Made by a program: the position numbers and the translations under genes. From Butyricicoccus pullicaecorum (lineage in GTDB: Bacteria; Bacillota; Clostridia; Oscillospirales; Butyricicoccaceae): a DNA stretch of 64,000 nucleotides. Below, one piece after another: positions 50,647-58,429 of this stretch. How positions within the stretch are numbered: position 1 is the stretch's first letter; every line of letters starts with the position of its first letter. Location of the stretch: positions 1-64,000 of the forward strand of contig JAGZIN010000010.1 of assembly GCA_018366195.1 (NCBI GenBank). The letters are read 5' to 3'. The notes below the pieces were generated by a model that ran no database searches, was not told the origin of the DNA, and worked only from the letters and a program-made list of their open reading frames with translations.

Positions 50647-53103
50647 ATGTTATTTCACAATCGTTTTACCGACCGTGCTTCGGCTGCACTTCAGCTTGCG
50701 CAGGAGACTGCTGGACGCATGGGACATAATTATGTAGGTTCGGAACATTTGCTGGACGGTCTGCTGCTGGAGGGCGGTGGGCTGGCGTACCGTATCCTGA
50801 CCGATGCGGGTGTGACCACACAAGGCGTAGAACAGCAAATTGAAAAACAAATTGGATTCGGGACGCCGGACCCAACGGCTCCGCAGGGATTGACACCGCG
50901 TACCAAGCGTGTGATTGAAATGGCAGTGGCCTGTGCGGCGCAGCTGGGACACAGCTATGTAGGCACAGAACATTTGCTGTTTGGGTTGCTGCGTGAAGGA
51001 CAAAATGTCGCAATCTCTATTTTGTCTGCGTTGGGGGCAGATGCGGAAGCAATCCTGCAAACACTGGCGCAGAGAATGGGTGAGAATTCGGGAAGCAATG
51101 CGACTGAGACTGCGCCAAAGGGTGCCGCAGCAGACGGCAAGGCACTGGCACAATATGGAAAGGATTTGACACAGGCGGCGCGAGACGGAAAACTCGACCC
51201 AGTCATTGGCAGACAGGAAGAAATCGACCGCGTGATTCAAATTCTGTCCCGCCGCACCAAAAATAATCCGGCGCTGGTTGGTGACCCGGGTGTTGGCAAG
51301 ACGGCTGTTGCTGAGGGCTTGGCGCAGAAGATTGTATCGGGTGATGTACCGGAAAATCTGAAAAATAAGCGTCTGATTGCGCTGGATTTGACCGGTATGA
51401 TTGCAGGGGCAAAATATCGTGGTGAGTTTGAGGAACGGATTAAAAATGTGCTGGAAGAATTGAAAAAAGCGCATGATGTCATTCTGTTCATTGATGAGCT
51501 GCATATGATTGTAGGCGCAGGTGCGGCAGAGGGTGCTGTCGATGCAGCAAATATCTTAAAGCCTGCGCTGGCACGTGGAGAAATCCAGATGATTGGCGCA
51601 ACCACACTGGACGAATACCGCAAGCACATTGAAAAGGACGCAGCGTTGGAACGCCGCTTCCAGCCGGTTACTGTAAATGAGCCTTCTCCAGAAGATGCTG
51701 TTGCAATTTTGAAGGGATTGCGTGACCGTTATGAGGCACATCATGGAATCCAGATTTCCGATGAAGCCATTGAAGCTGCTGTGAAATTATCGGTACGTTA
51801 TGTTTCGGGAAGACAGCTTCCGGATAAGGCGATTGACCTGATTGATGAAGCTTGTTCCCGTGTTCGTATGCATGCAATGACACCGCCTGATACACTTAAG
51901 GAGGCAGAAGATTCCTTATCTGCACTGCAAGCGCAAAAAGATGAGGCGGTACGTGCACAAAATTATGAGCAGGCAGCAAAGCTGCGTGATGAGGAAAGCC
52001 ATAAGAAAGAAGAAATCGAAAAGCTGCGCAAGGTTTGGGACGAAACCAAGGCAGCCGCTAAGGGTGCAGTCACACCAGAGGACATTGCCGAGGTCATTGC
52101 GGGCTGGACCGGGATTCCGGCAGCACGGCTGACAGAGGACGAGGGAGAGCGCCTGCTGCATTTGGAAGATACTCTGCATGCGCGTGTGATTGGTCAAGAT
52201 GAGGCAGTTGGTGCCGTTTCTCGTGCCATTCGCCGTGGTCGTGTGGGTCTGCGTGACCCAAAACGTCCGATTGGCTCCTTTATTTTCCTAGGTCCTACGG
52301 GTGTCGGCAAAACAGAGCTTTGCAAGACTTTGGCACAGGCAATGTTTGGTGACGAAAATGCGATGCTGCGCTTTGATATGTCCGAATATATGGAAAAGCA
52401 CAGTGTTGCCCGTATGATTGGTTCGCCTCCAGGATATGTTGGATATGATGAGGGTGGACAGCTCACAGAAAAGGTGAGAAGAAAGCCTTACTCGGTAATC
52501 CTGTTCGATGAAATTGAAAAAGCACACCCCGATGTATTCAATATCCTGCTTCAAATTCTGGAGGATGGGCAGCTGACAGACGGACAGGGGCGTAAGGTTG
52601 ATTTTAAGAATACCGTGCTCATTATGACCTCAAATATTGGTGCCCAGAAAATTACAGGCAAGACCCATAAGACGCTTGGCTTTGGCGGAGACAGCAAGAA
52701 TGGTGCAGAGCAAAGCTTTGAGGACATTAAGAAGGAGGTTTTGTCTGACCTCAAGGAAGCATTCCGTCCGGAACTCATCAACCGGATTGATGAAATCATT
52801 GTCTTTAATCGTCTGACAGAGGACGAAATTGGGCAGATTGCAGATGGTATGCTGCATCAGGTTGCAAGCCGTATGGAGGAGATGGAACTGACCATGGAAT
52901 GGACAGATGCAGCACGGGCACATCTGGTGAAGGCTGGATTTGACCCTGTTTATGGTGCAAGACCGCTGCGCCGTGCTATTCAGTCCGAGGTAGAGGACCT
53001 TGTGGCAGAGGATTTCCTGCGCGGTACCATCAAGCGCGGGGAGCATGTTGTTCTGGACGAACAGGACGACAGGCTGACGCTGCATGCGCGTGAGAATCAG
53101 TAA
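50647..53103 (+). CDS. clpC: AAA+ unfoldase ClpC
   Basis: 818 residues. The ATG at 50647 is 8 nt after AGGAG; a GTG three codons earlier contains the site. Two Clp-N repeats (1-145) are followed by AAA-1 (GDPGVGKTAVAEGLA), an M-domain with UVR motif (VRAQNYEQAAKLRDEE), AAA-2 (GPTGVGKTELCKTLA) and the C-terminal domain. It delivers arginine-phosphorylated substrates to ClpP. Last gene of the ctsR operon, with a terminator behind it. Confidence 0.97.
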   Translation: MLFHNRFTDRASAALQLAQETAGRMGHNYVGSEHLLDGLLLEGGGLAYRILTDAGVTTQGVEQQIEKQIGFGTPDPTAPQGLTPRTKRVIEMAVACAAQLGHSYVGTEHLLFGLLREGQNVAISILSALGADAEAILQTLAQRMGENSGSNATETAPKGAAADGKALAQYGKDLTQAARDGKLDPVIGRQEEIDRVIQILSRRTKNNPALVGDPGVGKTAVAEGLAQKIVSGDVPENLKNKRLIALDLTGMIAGAKYRGEFEERIKNVLEELKKAHDVILFIDELHMIVGAGAAEGAVDAANILKPALARGEIQMIGATTLDEYRKHIEKDAALERRFQPVTVNEPSPEDAVAILKGLRDRYEAHHGIQISDEAIEAAVKLSVRYVSGRQLPDKAIDLIDEACSRVRMHAMTPPDTLKEAEDSLSALQAQKDEAVRAQNYEQAAKLRDEESHKKEEIEKLRKVWDETKAAAKGAVTPEDIAEVIAGWTGIPAARLTEDEGERLLHLEDTLHARVIGQDEAVGAVSRAIRRGRVGLRDPKRPIGSFIFLGPTGVGKTELCKTLAQAMFGDENAMLRFDMSEYMEKHSVARMIGSPPGYVGYDEGGQLTEKVRRKPYSVILFDEIEKAHPDVFNILLQILEDGQLTDGQGRKVDFKNTVLIMTSNIGAQKITGKTHKTLGFGGDSKNGAEQSFEDIKKEVLSDLKEAFRPELINRIDEIIVFNRLTEDEIGQIADGMLHQVASRMEEMELTMEWTDAARAHLVKAGFDPVYGARPLRRAIQSEVEDLVAEDFLRGTIKRGEHVVLDEQDDRLTLHARENQ

Positions 53104-53106
53104 GTG

Positions 53107-53133
53107 AAAAGAGGTGCAAATGCACCTCTTTTT
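53107..53133 (+). terminator. Terminator of the ctsR-clpC operon
   Basis: A 12-bp stem AAAAGAGGTGCA/TGCACCTCTTTT with 2-nt loop and T-run. Confidence 0.85.
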
Positions 53134-53158
53134 GTTTTAAGCCAGATGATAAAACAAA

Positions 53159-53191
53159 TCTTAAGAAAGTCTTAAGAAAATCTTAATTGAA
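53159..53191 (+). promoter_or_regulatory. Three 11-bp tandem repeats upstream of a TATGAT -10
   Basis: TCTTAAGAAAG, TCTTAAGAAAA and TCTTAATTGAA lie head to tail. The third TCTTAA falls at the -35 position, 17 bp before TATGAT (53204-53209). 11-bp direct repeats are the layout bound by OmpR/PhoB-type response regulators. Confidence 0.6.
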
Positions 53192-53262
53192 ATTAAAAAA
53201 ATATATGATATCATATCAATAAACAGAAGCTTCTGCATTTCATTTTTGTGAGGTATTTCGGT

Positions 53263-53703
53263 ATGGAAAAGAAAAAATGGATTTGCCTGATCTGTATTGT
53301 GGCATTTTTATGTGCAGGAGGAATTTGGGCGGTATCTATGGTTTCGCCAGAAACGAAAGACAAGATATCTCCAGAAATTTCCTATATTGAGTTATGTACT
53401 GCAATGGATTTAGATGGAACCTATAAATCTATGGAATTTAGTGCAAACCAAGATGAACAGGTCAACATTTGGTTTGAAAATCAGGGAGTAGAAGCAGTAA
53501 ATATAGAATTGGTAAAGAAAGAGGATCTCTTAAAAAAAGAGCAGCGTACCCAGCCAATGGTTGTACCATCAAATATGGCAGACGGAAGTTATTTTGAGGC
53601 TCATGTTGAAAAAGGAGAAACATATTTTGTTATCGCTTATACAGAGCTTGGAAATCCAATCAGTGGTAGATTAAAAGTAAAACCAATCGTGCATGATGCG
53701 TGA
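53263..53703 (+). CDS. Hypothetical secreted or membrane-anchored small protein
   Basis: 146 residues. The ATG at 53263 lies after GAGGT; the GTG five codons earlier spans that site. A hydrophobic N-terminus (ICLICIVAFLCAGGIWAVSM, about 6-25) is a signal peptide or anchor. The remaining 120 residues look like a beta-sandwich (DGTYKSMEFSANQDEQVNIWFENQG ..., split only for description) with acidic character. No family recognised. More AT-rich than its neighbours. Repeats upstream suggest two-component control. Confidence 0.7.
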   Translation: MEKKKWICLICIVAFLCAGGIWAVSMVSPETKDKISPEISYIELCTAMDLDGTYKSMEFSANQDEQVNIWFENQGVEAVNIELVKKEDLLKKEQRTQPMVVPSNMADGSYFEAHVEKGETYFVIAYTELGNPISGRLKVKPIVHDA

Positions 53704-53709
53704 TTTTAC

Positions 53710-53739
53710 AGAACCCTTTCTTTGGAGGGTTCTTTTTTT
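53710..53739 (+). terminator. Terminator of the small secreted protein gene
   Basis: Stem AGAACCCT/AGGGTTCT followed by TTTTTT. Confidence 0.85.
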
Positions 53740-54051
53740 GTTGTTTCAAGAATAGGAGAAAGTGACGGTTTTTCGGGAATTATAAAATTTAAGTAAAATA
53801 TACGAACTTATTTGCATGAAAATTGGTCATATTATAAAATATATTGCAGGAAAAATTGTAAAACTAATCTGATAAAGGACGAATTTGTACAAGTTGCACA
53901 AATATTGCATAGCAAAAAGGTGTAAGTTGACAGAGTGTTTTTTTTTATCGGTATGTTATAATGAAGGTGCTGGCAAAAACCAGAAATTTAGATGAAATGA
54001 CGAAACAAATCAAGGTTCATCGCAAATAAACGAAACGGAGGCACCCCTGAT
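53740..54051 (+). promoter_or_regulatory. ppdK upstream region with extended -10
   Basis: A 312-bp AT-rich gap. TGTTATAAT at 53954-53962 is a strong extended -10, 90 bp before ppdK. A TTGACA at 53927-53932 is too far (24 bp) for a normal -35. Nothing else was recognised. Confidence 0.5.
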
Positions 54052-56682
54052 ATGAAAAAATATGTATACCTGTTCTCGGAAGGAAATGGCTCCATGCGTG
54101 AGCTATTGGGCGGCAAAGGCGCAAACTTAGCAGAAATGACCGGTCTCGGTATGCCTGTGCCGCAGGGTTTTACCATTACAACCGAGGCTTGTACGCGCTA
54201 CTATGAAGATGGCCGTCAGATTTATCCAGATATTCAGGACCAGATTATGGAGTATCTCGATAAGCTGGAAAAAATGACAGGAAAGCATTTGGGAAATCCT
54301 GAATCACCTCTGCTTGTGTCTGTTCGTTCGGGTGCGCGTGCCTCCATGCCCGGTATGATGGATACCATCTTGAATCTCGGTATGAATGATGAAATCTGTG
54401 AAGCCGTTGCACGTTTGACCGATAATCCGCGCTTTGCACGGGACTCATACCGTCGCTTTATTCAGATGTTTGCTGACGTGGTGATGGAATTGCCCAAAAA
54501 TACCTTTGAGCAGTTTATCGATCAGGTCAAGGAAAAGCGCGGTGTGACCCATGACAATGAGCTGGACGAAAACGATATGCTGGAGCTCATCAACCTGTTT
54601 AAGGACCACTATGAGAAGAATATCGGGGAGCCGTTCCCGCAGGACCCGAAAAAGCAGCTGATGGAAGCTGTGCGCGCTGTATTCCGCTCGTGGGATAATC
54701 CGCGTGCCAATACCTATCGCCGTATGAATGATATTCCGTATTCTTGGGGTACGGCTGTCAATGTACAGTCTATGGTCTTTGGCAATATGGGTGAAACCTC
54801 AGGCACCGGTGTTGCCTTTACCCGCAATCCGGCAACCGGTGAAAAGAAGCTGTATGGTGAGTTCCTCATGAACGCACAGGGTGAGGACGTTGTGGCCGGT
54901 ATCCGTACCCCACAGCCGATTTCTGCCCTTGCAGACACAATGCCGCAGGTTTATGAGCAGTTTGTAGATATTTCTCAAAGACTGGAACAGCATTATGGCG
55001 ATATGCAGGATATGGAATTTACCATTGAAAAGGGACAGCTGTATATGCTTCAGACACGAAATGGCAAGCGTACTGCACAGGCAGCACTCAAGGTTGCTGT
55101 GGACCTCGTAGATGAAGGTATCTGCACCAAGGAGCAGGCAATCCTCAAGGTAGAGCCGCATCAGCTGGACGCCCTTTTGCACCCAACCTTCAATCCGGCG
55201 GCACTCAAGGCGGCAACTCCGATTGCAACCGGTTTGCCGGCTTCTCCGGGTGCAGCTTGCGGCGCGGTCTATTTCACCGCTGAAGAAGCTGTGGCAGCAC
55301 ATAAAACAGGTGCTAAGGTGGTTCTGGTACGTCAGGAAACCTCTCCGGAGGATATTGATGGCATGGTTTCCGCAGAGGGCGTTATGACTGCCCGCGGCGG
55401 CATGACCTCACATGCAGCTGTTGTTGCGCGCGGCATGGGTACTTGCTGTGTTGCAGGCGTTTCCGGTGTCAAGGTATCGGAAGCAGATAAGACGATTACT
55501 TTTGCCAATGGAACCGTGCTTCGTGAGGGCGATTTCATTTCTCTTGATGGCTCTACGGGCAATGTATATGAGGGAAAAATCGAGACACAGGAAGCTGAGC
55601 TGACGGGTGACTTTGGTCGGTTTATGGGCTGGGCAGACGAACTGCGTGTGCTTCAGGTCCGCACCAATGGAGATACGCCGCGTGATGCCGCGCAGGCACG
55701 TAAGTTTGGTGCAGAGGGCATTGGATTGTGCCGTACAGAGCACATGTTCTTTGAGGAAAGCCGTATTCGTGCGGTGCGTGAAATGATTGTTGCACCAGAT
55801 GAAGCTCAGCGCCGCAAGGCACTTGCGAAAATCCTGCCGATGCAGCGAGGGGACTTCGAGGAAATCTATCGGGCAATGGGCGGACTTCCGGTCACAATCC
55901 GTTTGCTGGACCCACCGCTCCATGAATTCCTGCCTTCGGATTCAGAGGATATTGCAGAGCTGGCAAAAGAAATGGATATGCCGGTTGAAAAGCTGGAGGC
56001 CATTGTTGAAAACCTGCATGAATTTAACCCGATGCTGGGCACACGCGGCTGCCGCTTAGATGTGCTGTATCCGGAAATTGCAGAGATGCAGACAGAGGCG
56101 ATTATTTCCGCTGCAATCAACGTATGGAAGCAATATGGTCTGCGCATCACACCGGAAATCATGGTTCCGCTGGTGGTAGATGTGAAGGAGCTGCGCTTTG
56201 TAAAGCGTAAAATTAAGGCGATTGCAGACCAGTTGATTGAAGCAGCAGATATTCCGATGAAGTATCTGGTTGGTACGATGGTTGAGACACCTCGCGCAGC
56301 GGTAACCGCTGATCAGATTGCATCAGAGGCAGAATTCTTCTCCTTTGGCACCAACGACCTCACACAGATGACCTATGGATTCTCTCGTGATGATGTAGGC
56401 AAGATTTTGGATCGTTATTTCGAAGAAAAGATTTTGGAATCAGATCCGTTTGCACGCTTGGATCAAGATGGCGTGGGTCAGCTTGTGAAGATGGCAGTGG
56501 AAAATGGGCGCAGCACCCGTCCGGACATTAAGTTGGGTATCTGTGGTGAGCATGGCGGTGACTTGTCTTCTGTTGAATTCTGTCATCAGATTGGTCTGAG
56601 CTATGTTTCCTGCTCGCCTTATCGTGTGCCGATTGCACGTCTGGCAGCTGCACAGGCAGCCGTGAAATATCCGAAAAATTAA
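54052..56682 (+). CDS. ppdK: Pyruvate, phosphate dikinase
   Basis: 876 residues, normal length. GGAGG lies 10 nt upstream. The nucleotide-binding domain begins YLFSEGNGSMRELLGGKGANLAEM. The phospho-histidine domain has GGMTSHAAVVARGMGTCC. The C-terminal PEP domain has GLCRTEHMFF and CGEHGGDLSSVEF. It interconverts ATP + phosphate + pyruvate and AMP + PPi + PEP, a key glycolytic/gluconeogenic step in many anaerobes. Monocistronic. Confidence 0.98.
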   Translation: MKKYVYLFSEGNGSMRELLGGKGANLAEMTGLGMPVPQGFTITTEACTRYYEDGRQIYPDIQDQIMEYLDKLEKMTGKHLGNPESPLLVSVRSGARASMPGMMDTILNLGMNDEICEAVARLTDNPRFARDSYRRFIQMFADVVMELPKNTFEQFIDQVKEKRGVTHDNELDENDMLELINLFKDHYEKNIGEPFPQDPKKQLMEAVRAVFRSWDNPRANTYRRMNDIPYSWGTAVNVQSMVFGNMGETSGTGVAFTRNPATGEKKLYGEFLMNAQGEDVVAGIRTPQPISALADTMPQVYEQFVDISQRLEQHYGDMQDMEFTIEKGQLYMLQTRNGKRTAQAALKVAVDLVDEGICTKEQAILKVEPHQLDALLHPTFNPAALKAATPIATGLPASPGAACGAVYFTAEEAVAAHKTGAKVVLVRQETSPEDIDGMVSAEGVMTARGGMTSHAAVVARGMGTCCVAGVSGVKVSEADKTITFANGTVLREGDFISLDGSTGNVYEGKIETQEAELTGDFGRFMGWADELRVLQVRTNGDTPRDAAQARKFGAEGIGLCRTEHMFFEESRIRAVREMIVAPDEAQRRKALAKILPMQRGDFEEIYRAMGGLPVTIRLLDPPLHEFLPSDSEDIAELAKEMDMPVEKLEAIVENLHEFNPMLGTRGCRLDVLYPEIAEMQTEAIISAAINVWKQYGLRITPEIMVPLVVDVKELRFVKRKIKAIADQLIEAADIPMKYLVGTMVETPRAAVTADQIASEAEFFSFGTNDLTQMTYGFSRDDVGKILDRYFEEKILESDPFARLDQDGVGQLVKMAVENGRSTRPDIKLGICGEHGGDLSSVEFCHQIGLSYVSCSPYRVPIARLAAAQAAVKYPKN

Positions 56683-56685
56683 AAA

Positions 56686-56725
56686 AATCACAAAAAAGAG
56701 CAGGAAACTGCTCTTTTTTGTGATT
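56686..56725. terminator. Bidirectional terminator, ppdK / yjbQ
   Basis: An 18-bp perfect stem with GAAA tetraloop between convergent genes; U-rich 3' arms on both strands. Confidence 0.9.
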
Positions 56726-56802
56726 AAAATACAGTGCGTTGAAAAAGTTATCGAGGTTTATCGAAGGCGGCGTAATACCCCTTGCTTTCGCCATGGGGAG
56801 TG

Positions 56803-57255
56803 TCAATCTCCCATTACCTGAAATACGACATCACGCACACGGTCGCGTGTGTCACATTCGACAAGTGTTAGATTCTGCCAAGGACCAATGGTCAGCTTGC
56901 CATCTACAAAGGGGATTACGATAAATGGCGAGAGCAGTGCGGATTTGATATGGGAGGAACCGTTGTCGTCATTCCAGGTATCGTGATGATGATAATGTAT
57001 GATTCGACCAGTTTCATCGGTATAAGGTGAAAAAATATCCATGGCAGCCTTCAGGTCATAGCGTACCATACCGGGTTCAAATTCAAGTGTGGTCAGACCA
57101 GCAACGCCGCCGGTGGTAAATCCGGTAATGATGCCGGAACAAATTCCTTTTTCTCGGCAGGCTGTGGTAACAGCCTGCTGAAAATCCTCTGTAATATCAA
57201 TCATACCCATATGAGCGCGGGTTTGATAGGTTTTGGTTGTGGTAAATACAGCCAT
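56803..57255 (-). CDS. yjbQ: YjbQ/UPF0047-family protein
   Basis: 150 residues. The ATG at 57255 follows GGAGG by 11 nt. Family motif HHHDTWNDDNGSSHIKSALL with metal-binding His and FVDGKLTIGPWQNLTLVECD. Members are annotated as secondary thiamine-phosphate synthase, but the physiological role is unsettled. It lies 32 bp after rmlA and may be co-transcribed. Confidence 0.92.
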   Translation of the reverse strand: MAVFTTTKTYQTRAHMGMIDITEDFQQAVTTACREKGICSGIITGFTTGGVAGLTTLEFEPGMVRYDLKAAMDIFSPYTDETGRIIHYHHHDTWNDDNGSSHIKSALLSPFIVIPFVDGKLTIGPWQNLTLVECDTRDRVRDVVFQVMGD

Positions 57256-57287
57256 AAATGCTTTTTCCTCCGAAATACGAAATGTAA

Positions 57288-58151
57288 TTATAAACAAAGA
57301 AGATACTGACCGTATAATGTTTGGCTCAATTCATTGCCCATGCGATGCACATCATCTACATCAATATATCCACGGTTCAGAGCGATTTCCTCCAGACAGG
57401 CAACATATCGTCCGGTGTCATCTTGTACCTCTTTGACCCCCATGCCGGCGGTTAATAGGTTATCCGCAGTTCCGGCATCTAACCATACGAAATCACGGTC
57501 CAACTTGATTACATGAAGTTGATTTCTGTTTAGATATTCCAAATTGACATCACTGATTTCCAGTTCTCCGCGCGCAGAAGGCTTGAGCTGTTTTGCAATC
57601 TCAATGACGGAGCTGTCGTAGAAATACAGACCCGGGATAATATAGTTGGATTTCGGGAGACGGGGTTTTTCTTCGATAGAGATTGCACGACCAGAAGCGT
57701 CAAATTCGATTACCCCGAAGGCGCGCGGGTTGGATACATAGTACCCGAATACGGTTGCCCCGCCTGCTTGCGAGGTTTGTACTGCCGCAGACAGCGTGGA
57801 TTCTAAACTGAGACTGTGGAAGATATTATCCCCAAGCACCAGACAAACCGACTCGTTTTCGATAAAACGCTCACCAATCAGGAGTGCATCGGCAATCCCG
57901 CGGGCAACCTCCTGCACTTCATAGGAAATATTGACGCCCCAGCGTGCGCCATTGCCCAAAAGCCGATAGAAAGGACCCTCCTCTCCGGGGGGGATAATGA
58001 TAAGGATATCCCGAATTCCTGCTTGCATCAGCACAGCAAGCGGGTAATAAATCATGGGCTTGTCATAAACTGGCAGAAGTGGCTTACAGGTGGGGCGCGT
58101 CATGGGATATAAGCGGGAGCCCTTGCCAGCTGCTAGAATAATGCCTTTCAT
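57288..58151 (-). CDS. rmlA: Glucose-1-phosphate thymidylyltransferase
   Basis: 287 residues. N-terminal nucleotidyltransferase motif GIILAAGKGSRLYPMTRPTCKP; LGDNIFH and DRDFVWLDAGT are also typical. It makes dTDP-glucose, the first step towards dTDP-rhamnose and other deoxysugars. No rmlB, C or D lies in this window. The GGAGG site is 13 nt from the ATG, somewhat far. Divergent from ftsK. Confidence 0.95.
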   Translation of the reverse strand: MKGIILAAGKGSRLYPMTRPTCKPLLPVYDKPMIYYPLAVLMQAGIRDILIIIPPGEEGPFYRLLGNGARWGVNISYEVQEVARGIADALLIGERFIENESVCLVLGDNIFHSLSLESTLSAAVQTSQAGGATVFGYYVSNPRAFGVIEFDASGRAISIEEKPRLPKSNYIIPGLYFYDSSVIEIAKQLKPSARGELEISDVNLEYLNRNQLHVIKLDRDFVWLDAGTADNLLTAGMGVKEVQDDTGRYVACLEEIALNRGYIDVDDVHRMGNELSQTLYGQYLLCL

Positions 58152-58429
58152 GAAGTATACACTTCCTCCCTTTTCCGTGGCATACCGCCATTATGGTTCC
58201 AGCCAAGAGGCTGAGCTTTTCTGAAAAAATTGCCAGAAAATTTCTATTATCACATTATAGCATACCCATGAACACAATAACAGTATTTCCGGAGAAATAA
58301 AAAAATACCTCCAATTGAGCGCCAAAATATGAGCAACAGACACACTTTTTGGACAAAAAAGAATGGAAAAAGAGCTGTATTTGTGCTATGATAAAAGCAT
58401 ACAGCATATTTTATGAAAGGGAGAATCGC

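Noticed and set aside
53927..53962. Classic -35/-10 promoter for ppdK
   Set aside because: TTGACA and TATAAT are 24 bp apart; kept only as an extended -10.
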